Source of the DNA: Flavobacterium seoulense
Lineage (GTDB): Bacteria > Bacteroidota > Bacteroidia > Flavobacteriales > Flavobacteriaceae
Assembly: GCF_000695795.1 (NCBI RefSeq)
Contig: NZ_JNCA01000006.1
Coordinates: 1 to 64,000, forward strand
Length of the DNA: 64,000 nucleotides
Reading direction: 5' to 3'
Below, piece after piece: positions 33,370 to 41,286 of this stretch. The notes under the pieces were generated by a model. It was not told the origin of the DNA and did not search any database. It saw only the letters and a program-made list of their open reading frames with translations. Both the position numbers and the translations under genes were made by a program. The first letter of the stretch is position 1. The number at the start of each line of letters is the position of its first letter.

Positions 33370-34077
33370 TTATTTTTTGTCCTGCATGGCAAAAACTTTT
33401 TGTAATAAAGGTGATGTTCGGGCGCTAATATTAGTTCGAATGTTTTTTTCTTCAACGGCTATCATTTTAAATACGCCGTTCATAGCTTGCTTTGTAACAT
33501 AATCGGTCAAATTAGGATTTACTTTGGTTACAAGAGGAATGCTGTTGTATTTAGTAATAATGTTTGCCCAAACTTTATCGGCACCCACCTTTGTAAAAGA
33601 ACTTTGAATAACAGGATTGAATTTTCCGTATAAAGCTGTCGAAGTACTGTTTTCTAAATAATTCGTCGCCGAACTGTCATTACCTAATAAAATTCCTCTT
33701 GCATCGGCAAAAGACATGTTTTTTACTGCACTAACAAATATTGGTGTAGCTTCTTTTACGGCATCTTCGGCGGCGCGGTTCATTACTTTTAAGCCTTCGT
33801 CCGCTAAAGCACTTAAGCCAATTCGTCTTAATCCCGTATCTACTTTTCTTAGTTCTTCTGGCAGCAAAATTTTTACTACTTCATTTTTGTAGAAACCATC
33901 GGTAGCGGTTAATTTGCTTACCTGTTTAGTGATTCCGTTATTTAAGGCTTCTTTTAATCCGCCGGAAATGTCAACAATTCCGGTTGTTCCTGTTTGTGGA
34001 ATTTGGCTAATTACCTGTTGCATTTCGGCACAGCCAAAGAGACTGAAAAGCACGACCAATGAGAATATTTTTTTCAT
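33370..34077 (-). CDS. DUF4197 domain lipoprotein
   Basis: The 235-residue protein has a lipobox signal (LFGC, Cys16) and a mature DUF4197 domain. The repeated helical pattern GLKEALNNGITKQVSKLTATDGFYKNEVVKILLPEELRK and AAEDAVKEATPIFVSAVKNMSFADARGILLG is characteristic. Its function is unknown; it is likely an outer-membrane-anchored protein. It is divergent from the merR gene across a 225-base region that carries the merR promoter. Confidence 0.88.
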   Translation of the reverse strand: MKKIFSLVVLFSLFGCAEMQQVISQIPQTGTTGIVDISGGLKEALNNGITKQVSKLTATDGFYKNEVVKILLPEELRKVDTGLRRIGLSALADEGLKVMNRAAEDAVKEATPIFVSAVKNMSFADARGILLGNDSSATNYLENSTSTALYGKFNPVIQSSFTKVGADKVWANIITKYNSIPLVTKVNPNLTDYVTKQAMNGVFKMIAVEEKNIRTNISARTSPLLQKVFAMQDKK

Positions 34078-34253
34078 GATGTTTTTTTAAGTTCATTTGA
34101 TGTCAAAAATACTATTTAATTCAAATAGTAAAACTATTTCTTGCAATAAGCATTTTCTTTAAAATATTTTACACTTTAAGATTGTTTTGTCTCAAATAGT
34201 TATATTTTTAACGCTAAAGCAATTATGGATTATTTTGCTTATATTTATTTTTA

Positions 34254-34287
34254 TTGTCTGCAATAATAAAATGTATATTTGTTTAAT
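34254..34287 (+). promoter_or_regulatory. merR promoter with TTTGTTTAA box
   Basis: TTG at 34254-34256, a 17-base spacer and TATATTTG at 34274-34281 form a complete flavobacterial promoter 21 bases before the ATG at 34303. The -7 box runs directly into TTTGTTTAA (34278-34286), the same 9-mer found in the crtI promoter, so the regulator may repress its own gene. Confidence 0.6.
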
Positions 34288-34302
34288 CTTATTTAAAGAT
34301 AA

Positions 34303-35199
34303 ATGAACAATATAAAAAATGTTTTTACAATAAAGGATCTTGAAAATCTTTCAGGTATAAAAGCACATACAATTAGAATTTGGGAAAAAAGGTATCAGAT
34401 TTTAGAACCGATGAGAACCGATACTAATATTCGATTGTATAATTTAAGTAATTTACAAAAACTGCTTAATATTACTTTTTTACATGAATATGGTTATAAA
34501 ATTTCTAAAATAGCATCGTTACCAGCTGTCGAGATTCCCCTTCTGGTTAAACAGATAGTATCTTCTAAAAATTCTAAAAATCATGCTATTAATGCTTTTA
34601 AAATGGCAATGATGAATTTTGATCAGCAGCTTTTTCTTAATACCTATAATTGGCTTGCTGAAGAAAAAACATTTAGAGAAATCTTTAATCAGGTATTTAT
34701 TCCGCTTTTAGATGAAATAGGTTTGTTATGGCAGACAGATACTATTACGCCTGCTAATGAGCATTTTATTAGTTGTTTAATACGGCAAAAAATCATTTTA
34801 AATTCAGAGAAAATTCAGTTTGTTGCAACTGTAAAAGAAGATAAGGTTTTTGTTTTATCACTTCCGTTAAATGAAATTCACGAATTAGGATTGATGTATT
34901 TGCATTATGAAATCCTTTCGGCAGGATATAAAAGCATTTATTTAGGCGAAAGTATGCCTATTGAAAATTTGAAAGATTTAAAAAATCATTTTAATTCTAT
35001 TGTATATGTTTCTTTCCTGACCACTAAGCCAGATAGAGGAGAAGTGAATACTTATGTTCAGGAAATGGTTGATAAATTACTGGATGCAAGTACTGAATTA
35101 TGGTATGCTGGAAGATTATCTCCGTTAATTACTCAAGAATCCTTATTGAATAAGGTTTCCATTTTTAATTCGATGGAAGAATTAACAATGCGACTATAG
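34303..35199 (+). CDS. CarH/LitR-like MerR regulator with B12-binding domain
   Basis: The 298-residue protein has an N-terminal MerR winged helix (about 8-75: FTIKDLENLSGIKAHTIRIWEKRY), a helical bundle (about 90-170) and a cobalamin-binding Rossmann domain (about 180-290). The residues that define CarH photoreceptors are present: W143-x9-E153-H154 over the upper axial ligand, E191-I-H193-E-L-G196 providing the lower-ligand His, and SFL at 237-239. In known CarH proteins AdoCbl holds a tetrameric repressor on DNA in the dark and light breaks the Co-C bond. It precedes the carotenoid-photolyase genes by 35 bases, so it probably controls them and itself. Confidence 0.88.
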   Translation: MNNIKNVFTIKDLENLSGIKAHTIRIWEKRYQILEPMRTDTNIRLYNLSNLQKLLNITFLHEYGYKISKIASLPAVEIPLLVKQIVSSKNSKNHAINAFKMAMMNFDQQLFLNTYNWLAEEKTFREIFNQVFIPLLDEIGLLWQTDTITPANEHFISCLIRQKIILNSEKIQFVATVKEDKVFVLSLPLNEIHELGLMYLHYEILSAGYKSIYLGESMPIENLKDLKNHFNSIVYVSFLTTKPDRGEVNTYVQEMVDKLLDASTELWYAGRLSPLITQESLLNKVSIFNSMEELTMRL

Positions 35200-35201
35200 T
35201 T

Positions 35202-35236
35202 TTTGTTTAATAATTTAATATATTTGTTAAACAAAT
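35202..35236 (+). promoter_or_regulatory. crtI promoter and candidate CarH operator
   Basis: The 35-base gap holds TTTGTTTAA (35202-35210), the -7 box TATATTTG (35219-35226) and TTAAACAAA (35227-35235), the exact inverse of the first arm. The right arm is also part of ATTTGTTAAACAAAT (35222-35236), a palindrome with one central base that covers the first two bases of the ATG. A bound protein would cover promoter and start codon together. The -7 box ends only 8 bases before the ATG, so the transcript is nearly leaderless. Confidence 0.6.
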
Positions 35237-36704
35237 GAAAAGAAAAATTACAATTATAGGTTCGGGATTTTCTTCCTTGTCTGCGGCTTGTTATTTAGCA
35301 AAAAGCGGGCATGAAGTTTTGGTTTTTGAAAAGAACGAAACCATAGGAGGACGAGCTAGACAGTTAAAAAGAGAAGGTTTTACTTTTGATATGGGACCCA
35401 GCTGGTACTGGATGCCTGATGTTTTTGAACGTTTTTTTGCTGATTTTGGAAAGAAAACAAATGATTATTATGAGCTTGTAAAATTGGCTCCTGCTTATAG
35501 AGTATATTTTGGAGTAAATGAGTTTATTACAATTGCTGATAATCTGGATGAAATAGTCAATACATTTGAAAATATAGAAAAAGGAAGTGGGGATGTTCTG
35601 CGAGCATTTATGGCTGAGGCTAAAAGTAATTATGATATTGCTATAAAAGATTTAGTGTATCGACCGGGAATTTCGGCTCTGGAATTAGTTACGATTGAAA
35701 CGACCAAGAAAATTGGGCAGTTTTTTAGTAACATTAGTAGAGATGTTCGAAAGAAGTTTAAGAACGAACAATTAATTCAAATTTTAGAATTTCCTGTGTT
35801 GTTTCTTGGTGCAAAACCATCTGATACGCCTTCTTTTTACAGTTTTATGAATTATGCCGACTTTGGTCTTGGAACCTGGCATCCTAAAACGGGAATGTTT
35901 GATGTGGTTCGTGCTATGGAAAGTTTGGCCCAAGAATTAGGAGTTCAGTTTTTTGTTAATTCGAATATTGAAAAAATAATTGTCGAAAATAAAACTGCCA
36001 AAGCGATTGTCGTTAATGGAGAAAGAATTGAATCGGATTTGGTTTTAAGCGGAGCTGATTATCAGCATACCGAAACATTATTGGATAAAGAGCATAGAAT
36101 GTATTCTGAAAAATATTGGGAATCTCGTGTTTTTGCGCCTTCGTCATTGTTGTTTTATGTAGGTTTCAATAAAAAGATTGAAAATATTTCGCATCATGCC
36201 TTGTTTTTTGACACTGATTTTTATCAGCATGCAAAAGATATTTATGACGAACCACAATGGCCGGCTGAACCATTGTTTTATGCTAATTTTCCATCATTGA
36301 CAGATAAAACAGCGGCGCCAGACGGAATGGAATCTGGATTTTTCTTAGTACCATTAGCGCCAGGAATTAATGATTCGGAAGCCTTAAGAGAGAAATATTT
36401 TGATAAAATAATACAACGTTTTGAAACCATTACGCAGCAAAATATAAAAGAGAATATTATATTTAAGCAATCCTTTTGTAAAAATGATTTTGTTGAACAA
36501 TACAATTCATACAAAGGAAACGCTTACGGAATGGCAAATACATTATTACAAACGGCTTTTTTAAGACCAAAATTGAAAAGTAAAAAAGTGAGTAATTTGT
36601 ATTTTACTGGACAATTAACGGTTCCGGGACCAGGAGTTCCGCCAGCATTGATTTCTGGAAAGTTAGTGTCCAATTTGATAGATAAACAATTTCTAAAAGT
36701 ATAA
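35235..36704 (+). CDS. crtI: Phytoene desaturase
   Basis: CrtI uses FAD to introduce conjugated double bases (double bonds) into phytoene, giving lycopene. The 489-residue protein has an N-terminal FAD-binding fold (IIGSGFSSLSAACYLAKSG, then ETIGGRARQLKREGFTFDMGPSW) and the C-terminal signature FTGQLTVPGPGVPPALISG. Length and motifs are full. It is the first gene after the regulator; crtB follows after two bases. Confidence 0.95.
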   Translation: MKRKITIIGSGFSSLSAACYLAKSGHEVLVFEKNETIGGRARQLKREGFTFDMGPSWYWMPDVFERFFADFGKKTNDYYELVKLAPAYRVYFGVNEFITIADNLDEIVNTFENIEKGSGDVLRAFMAEAKSNYDIAIKDLVYRPGISALELVTIETTKKIGQFFSNISRDVRKKFKNEQLIQILEFPVLFLGAKPSDTPSFYSFMNYADFGLGTWHPKTGMFDVVRAMESLAQELGVQFFVNSNIEKIIVENKTAKAIVVNGERIESDLVLSGADYQHTETLLDKEHRMYSEKYWESRVFAPSSLLFYVGFNKKIENISHHALFFDTDFYQHAKDIYDEPQWPAEPLFYANFPSLTDKTAAPDGMESGFFLVPLAPGINDSEALREKYFDKIIQRFETITQQNIKENIIFKQSFCKNDFVEQYNSYKGNAYGMANTLLQTAFLRPKLKSKKVSNLYFTGQLTVPGPGVPPALISGKLVSNLIDKQFLKV

Positions 36705-36706
36705 TT

Positions 36707-37549
36707 ATGAAGCAATTATTTGACGATGTTTCTTTTAAATGCAGTAAATTAATTACTAAGGATTACAGTACTTCATTTTCATTGGCGGTATATATGCTTG
36801 CGCCAAGTATCAGGGATGCTATTTACAGTATCTATGGATTTGTACGTTTTGCTGACGAAATTGTAGATTCTTTTCATGGTTTTGACAAAGAAAGTCTCAT
36901 TAACGATTTCGAAACCGATTATTACAAAGCCTATCATTCCGGAATTAGTTTAAATCCTATTTTAAATTCGTTTCAGCAAACTGTCAAACAATATAATATT
37001 TCGGATGATTTGATTCAGGCTTTTCTAAAAAGTATGAAAATGGATTTAATCAAATTAGATTACAATTCTAAAGCTGAATATGAAGAATATATTTATGGCT
37101 CGGCTGATGTTGTAGGATTGATGTGTTTAAAAGTTTTTGTAGCTGGAAAAGAACATAAATACGAAGAATTAAAATCTGAAGCCATGCGATTAGGTTCTGC
37201 TTTCCAGAAAGTAAATTTTCTTCGTGATTTAAAAGATGATAATTTGATTCTGAACCGAAATTATTTCCCTGGGGTCGATTTGAATTCTTTTGATGAAAAT
37301 GCAAAAAGAATGATTATTAACGAAATCAACGAAGATTTTAAAATTGCCTATCAGGGAATTGTAAAGCTGCCTATTGAAGCTAAATTTGGCGTTTACACTG
37401 CTTATGTATATTATAAAAAATTGCTTAAAAAATTAGAAAACACGCCTTGTAAGGAAATAGGAAATACCAGAATCAGGGTTTCTAATTACACTAAAGCCAC
37501 ACTTTTAGCCCAATCTTTCGTTACTTACAAGTTGCGATTGGTGCAATAA
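36707..37549 (+). CDS. crtB: Phytoene synthase
   Basis: CrtB joins two geranylgeranyl diphosphates to phytoene. The 280-residue protein has both Asp-rich Mg2+-diphosphate sites: D50-E-I-V-D54 in RFADEIVDSFHG and D174-L-K-D-D178 in NFLRDLKDD. It starts two bases after crtI ends, implying translational coupling, and is followed by crtZ after 22 bases. Nothing is missing. Confidence 0.95.
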   Translation: MKQLFDDVSFKCSKLITKDYSTSFSLAVYMLAPSIRDAIYSIYGFVRFADEIVDSFHGFDKESLINDFETDYYKAYHSGISLNPILNSFQQTVKQYNISDDLIQAFLKSMKMDLIKLDYNSKAEYEEYIYGSADVVGLMCLKVFVAGKEHKYEELKSEAMRLGSAFQKVNFLRDLKDDNLILNRNYFPGVDLNSFDENAKRMIINEINEDFKIAYQGIVKLPIEAKFGVYTAYVYYKKLLKKLENTPCKEIGNTRIRVSNYTKATLLAQSFVTYKLRLVQ

Positions 37550-37571
37550 ACAAACAATTAAAATTTAAAAA

Positions 37572-38012
37572 ATGATTTCAATTTTAATTACAATAGGGGT
37601 TTTTCTCTTCATGGAATGTGTCACCTGGCTTACCCATAAATACGTCATGCACGGATTTATGTGGTATTTTCACGCCGATCATCACCAGCCTAAATACGAA
37701 CATGTTTTTGAACGCAACGACATCTTTTTTGTCATTTTTGCCATTCCCAGTATTGTTTTATTTTATTACGGAGCCGAAGCTGGATTTAATTATCTGTTTT
37801 TCATTGGTCTTGGCATCACCATTTACGGATTTTGCTATTTCATGATTCACGATGTCTTAATTCATCAGCGTTTTAAGTGGTTCAAGAATACTAAAAATAA
37901 ATACCTGATAGGTTTACGAAAAGCACACAAAGTACATCATAAACATTTAGGAAAAGAACATGGCGAATGTTTCGGGATGCTTTTTGTACCTTTTAAATAT
38001 TATAAAATATAA
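37572..38012 (+). CDS. crtZ: Beta-carotene hydroxylase
   Basis: CrtZ is a membrane di-iron enzyme that hydroxylates the 3 and 3' positions of beta-carotene to zeaxanthin, the yellow pigment usual in flavobacteria. The 146-residue protein has the full set of His boxes: HKYVMH (22-27), HADHH (34-38), HDVLIH (93-98) and HKVHHKH (119-125), with three or four transmembrane helices between. It follows crtB. Lycopene cyclase (crtY), needed to provide its substrate, is not in this operon. Confidence 0.93.
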   Translation: MISILITIGVFLFMECVTWLTHKYVMHGFMWYFHADHHQPKYEHVFERNDIFFVIFAIPSIVLFYYGAEAGFNYLFFIGLGITIYGFCYFMIHDVLIHQRFKWFKNTKNKYLIGLRKAHKVHHKHLGKEHGECFGMLFVPFKYYKI

Positions 38013-38018
38013 TTTTTT

Positions 38019-38133
38019 GGGCGTGCCTTGTCTCGTAAAAAAGACGAGACAAGGTCGGGCTATTCGTTACAATCTTTATGTTTTTAAAGAAAAAACATAA
38101 AGGATTTCCACTACTATCCCTCATCCAAACTCC
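38019..38133. repeat. Composite double-hairpin repeat inside the carotenoid operon
   Basis: GGGCGTGCC is followed by a perfect 10-base hairpin CCTTGTCTCG / CGAGACAAGG (38026-38054), then TCGGGCTATTCGTTACAATC, then a 12-base perfect hairpin CTTTATGTTTTT / AAAAACATAAAG (38074-38102) and GGATTTCCACTACTATCCCTC. The frame GGGCGTGCC...GGTCGGGCT with a variable hairpin is one I associate with dispersed elements in flavobacterial genomes. It fills the gap between crtZ and the SRPBCC gene. Confidence 0.7.
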
Positions 38134-38149
38134 ACTTTGTCTAAAAACT

Positions 38150-38611
38150 ATGAAAGTATATTCAAAAAAATCAGTTCAGCATATCAATGCCAGTATAGAA
38201 GAATGTTGGGCGTTTTTTTCCAATCCGCGTAATTTGCAAAAAATAACTCCCCAAACTATGGGATTTCAAATCACTGATTTTGATAATAGAAATATGTACG
38301 CAGGACAAATAATCCAATACAAAGTTTCACCGCTTTTTGGTATTAAACTTTCCTGGGTTACCGAAATTACGATTGTAAAAGAAAACGAATATTTTATAGA
38401 CGAACAGCGTTTTGGGCCTTATGCGATGTGGCATCACAAACATTTTTTTGAACCGGTAGAAAACGGCGTAAAAATGACTGATATTGTTCATTATGCGATT
38501 CCTTTTGGTTTCATTGGCCGAATTGCAAATGCTTTGATTGTAAAAAACAAAATCAAAGAAATATTTGAGTACCGAGAGCAAATTGTCAACCAAATTTTTA
38601 ATGCAAAATAA
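38150..38611 (+). CDS. SRPBCC family protein
   Basis: From ATG 38150 the protein has 153 residues and begins MKVYSKKSVQHINASIEECW, the usual start of SRPBCC (START/polyketide-cyclase-like) proteins. A longer frame from 38078 would translate part of the repeat element, so it is rejected. Middle strands (ITIVKENEYFIDEQRFGPYAMWHHKHFFEPVENGVKMTD) and the last helix (IFEYREQIVNQIF) are typical of the family, which binds hydrophobic ligands. Its placement between crtZ and the photolyase is repeated in other light-stress loci; the ligand is unknown. It overlaps the photolyase gene by one base. Confidence 0.85.
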   Translation: MKVYSKKSVQHINASIEECWAFFSNPRNLQKITPQTMGFQITDFDNRNMYAGQIIQYKVSPLFGIKLSWVTEITIVKENEYFIDEQRFGPYAMWHHKHFFEPVENGVKMTDIVHYAIPFGFIGRIANALIVKNKIKEIFEYREQIVNQIFNAK

Positions 38612-39906
38612 TGGCTAAAAGTGCAGTTTCTTTTTTTTGGTTTCGTCGTGATTTACGATTGGAAGACAATATAGGTTTGTATCATGCGCTACAATCAGAA
38701 TATCCGGTAATTCCGTTGTTTATTTTTGACGAAGCCATTTTAGATAGTTTACCTAAAGACGATGCCCGAGTTACTTTTATACACGAATCTTTAACTCAAA
38801 TTAACACCCAATTACATGAGTTTAAAAGTTCGTTATTAATTAAAAAAGGAAAAACTCAACAAGTTTGGAAAGACCTTCTGGATGAGTTTGATGTAAAAGA
38901 AGTCTTTTTCAATAAAGATTATGAACCTTTTGCTATTCAGCGCGATGAGGCTATCTGTCAATTATTAGAACGTAATCAAAGTATTAGTTATTCGTTTAAA
39001 GATCAGGTTTTATTCGAAGAAAAAGAAATCACAAAGGCTGATGGTTTGCCTTATACGGTTTACACGCCTTATAAAAATAAGTGGTTAGAAAAATTTCATG
39101 CTATTTCGCCTATAAGAGAATATGATGCGGGTGATTTATTTTTAAACTTTTATAGAAGTAAGTTTCCTTTTCCAATTTTAGAAGAAATTGGTTTTGTAGA
39201 AAGTGCTATAAAAGTAAAACCCTATACTTTTGAAACTTTATCAAATTATCAGGATACACGGGATTTTCCGGCTGTAGATTCAACTTCATATCTTTCGCCT
39301 CATTTGCGTTTTGGAACAGTAAGTATTCGAAAAATGATTCGTTTTGCAGCTAAAACCAATGCTGTTTTTTTAAGTGAATTGATTTGGAGAGAGTTTTTTA
39401 TGCAAATTCTCTATCATTTTCCTAAAGTAGTAACACAGAATTTCAAATCAGCTTATGACGGAATTCAATGGCGTAATAACGAAGAAGATTTTAAACGCTG
39501 GTGTACTGGAACTACAGGTTATCCAATGGTTGATGCAGGAATGCGTCAGCTAAATGAAACAGGATACATGCACAATCGGGTGCGCATGGTGGTTGCGAGT
39601 TTTTTATGTAAACATTTATTGATTCAGTGGCAATGGGGCGAAGCTTATTTTGCCGAAAAATTACTGGATTATGATTTGTCGGCAAATGTTGGAAATTGGC
39701 AATGGGCAGCAGGAACGGGCTGCGATGCCGCACCATATTTTAGAGTTTTTAATCCGGAGATTCAGCAGCAAAAGTTTGACGAAAACGGAATTTATGTCCG
39801 CATTTGGATTCCCGAATTTGATTTAGGTTATGGCGAACCAATGGTCGATCATGCTTTTGCCAGAGACAGAGCCATTGCGACTTATAAGGCGGGGATAGTT
39901 AAGTGA
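38611..39906 (+). CDS. phrB: Deoxyribodipyrimidine photolyase (class I CPD type)
   Basis: The 431-residue flavoprotein repairs UV-induced cyclobutane pyrimidine dimers with blue light. The N-terminal antenna domain begins FFWFRRDLRLEDN; the FAD-binding domain contains WREFFMQILYHFP, TGYPMVDAGMRQL and GNWQWAAGTGCDAAPYFRVFNP, very like E. coli PhrB. The length is slightly short (E. coli 472). Its ATG overlaps the stop of the SRPBCC gene (TAATG), so it belongs to the same operon as the carotenoid genes, fitting a light-induced response. CPD versus other blue-light function is inferred from sequence type. Confidence 0.93.
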   Translation: MAKSAVSFFWFRRDLRLEDNIGLYHALQSEYPVIPLFIFDEAILDSLPKDDARVTFIHESLTQINTQLHEFKSSLLIKKGKTQQVWKDLLDEFDVKEVFFNKDYEPFAIQRDEAICQLLERNQSISYSFKDQVLFEEKEITKADGLPYTVYTPYKNKWLEKFHAISPIREYDAGDLFLNFYRSKFPFPILEEIGFVESAIKVKPYTFETLSNYQDTRDFPAVDSTSYLSPHLRFGTVSIRKMIRFAAKTNAVFLSELIWREFFMQILYHFPKVVTQNFKSAYDGIQWRNNEEDFKRWCTGTTGYPMVDAGMRQLNETGYMHNRVRMVVASFLCKHLLIQWQWGEAYFAEKLLDYDLSANVGNWQWAAGTGCDAAPYFRVFNPEIQQQKFDENGIYVRIWIPEFDLGYGEPMVDHAFARDRAIATYKAGIVK

Positions 39907-39976
39907 AATTCCAATAAAAAAATCCAAATTCCAATTGGATAGAAACAAAATGGGAATTTGGAATTTAAAATAATGG
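39904..39976. repeat. Palindrome of tandem AATTCCAA units
   Basis: Between convergent photolyase and AarF-kinase genes, AAATTCCAAT and TCCAAATTCC units on the left pair with GGAATTTGGAATTT on the right. It fills most of the 81-base gap and may also end transcription from either side. Confidence 0.6.
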
Positions 39977-39987
39977 ATTTTTTCAAC

Positions 39988-41286
39988 TTAGTATTTCAAA
40001 TATTCATTTACTACAATTTTTGCTTTCAAATCAAACATCAAATTGTACAGACCAAAAAACGTTCGGTTCATGTAAATAAAATGTTTCGAACCGCGATTTC
40101 CATTCATTTTTTTCAGATTAGTATCTTTTGAAAAACGTTCGCCTAATTGAGCAATATTTTCAAAGAAAACTTCGTCTGAAAAATCAAAAGTTTCAGTTTG
40201 AAACGGCTTTGTAAAAAGGGATAGCAAATCATAAAACATTTGCGTGAAATAAGCAATTTCTTCTTTCGTATCGTCAGTTCTAAGGATTTCTAATTCGAAT
40301 AATTTTTTTCTAAAAAGAGCATCGTCATCAATAACTTCTTTATTAATTAATTCGAAATAAGGAACATAAAAATCATTCGGAATTTGTTTCATACAGCCAA
40401 AATCGAGAGCAACCAGTTCCTTTTTATCATTAATAAGAAAGTTTCCGGGATGCGGATCGGCATGTACTTTTCTTAAAACATGAATTTGGTACATATAAAA
40501 ATCCCAAAGTGCCTGACCTATTTTATTAGCAATTTCAGAATCTAAATTTTTAAATTCTGATAGATGAATTCCTGTCATCCAGTCCATTGTGATGATTTTC
40601 TCTGAGGAAAACTCAGGATAATATTCCGGAAAAACTAAGTTTTCGATTTTTTTGCAAGCATCAACAACTTCCTGACTTTGTTTGAGTTCTAATAAATAAT
40701 TGGTTTCTTCAATGAGTTTGTCTTCGACTTCTTTAAAATATTTATCAGAATCCTTGCCTTGTAAATTAAACATTCGGATAGCTATTGGTTTAACCAAAGC
40801 CAAATCAGATGAAATGCTGTTAGCAACACCCGGATATTGGATTTTTACCGCTAATTTTTTATTGTTTTTGGTTGCCAAATGCACCTGACCAATACTTGCA
40901 GCGTTGACCGAATTAGGATTGAATCCGTCAAAAATTTCATAAGGTGTTTTTCCAAAATTATTTTTGAACGTTTTTAAAACTAGGGGTGCTGAAAGTGGCG
41001 GAACAGAAAACTGAGATAATGAAAATTTTTCTACATAAGCCTGTGGCAGGAAATTCTTGTCCATACTGAGCATTTGAGCTACTTTTAAGGCGCTTCCTTT
41101 TAAACTTTTTAATCCGTCATAAATATCTTCGGCATTATCTTCATTGAGTTTATCACGGGTCAAATCAGAATTTACTATTTTTTCGCCGTAATATTTCAAA
41201 TAGTTTACACCCACTTTAGCACCAGTTTGCACCAGTTTTGTGGCTCGCTCAATTTTTGAAGTTGGGATATAATCGATTGTTTTCAT
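39988..41286 (-). CDS. AarF/ABC1/UbiB kinase family protein
   Basis: The 432-residue protein has an atypical kinase fold: the ABC1 KxGQ-equivalent region (LKGSALKVAQMLSMD), the A-rich nucleotide loop with AVKIQYPGV (Lys), HADPHPGNFLI with catalytic Asp, and LDFGCMKQ with the metal-binding Asp. UbiB/COQ8 members support quinone or lipid metabolism. The TetR gene overlaps it by one base (TAATG) upstream, so the two are cotranscribed. Role is unknown here; proximity to the light-stress genes is suggestive only. Confidence 0.9.
   Translation of the reverse strand: MKTIDYIPTSKIERATKLVQTGAKVGVNYLKYYGEKIVNSDLTRDKLNEDNAEDIYDGLKSLKGSALKVAQMLSMDKNFLPQAYVEKFSLSQFSVPPLSAPLVLKTFKNNFGKTPYEIFDGFNPNSVNAASIGQVHLATKNNKKLAVKIQYPGVANSISSDLALVKPIAIRMFNLQGKDSDKYFKEVEDKLIEETNYLLELKQSQEVVDACKKIENLVFPEYYPEFSSEKIITMDWMTGIHLSEFKNLDSEIANKIGQALWDFYMYQIHVLRKVHADPHPGNFLINDKKELVALDFGCMKQIPNDFYVPYFELINKEVIDDDALFRKKLFELEILRTDDTKEEIAYFTQMFYDLLSLFTKPFQTETFDFSDEVFFENIAQLGERFSKDTNLKKMNGNRGSKHFIYMNRTFFGLYNLMFDLKAKIVVNEYLKY

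Noticed and set aside
36278..36514. Minus-strand frames inside crtI and crtB
   Set aside because: Shadows of strongly conserved carotenoid genes on the other strand.
38078..38149. N-terminal extension of the SRPBCC gene
   Set aside because: The added 24 residues are translated from the second hairpin of the repeat; homologues begin at the Met encoded at 38150.
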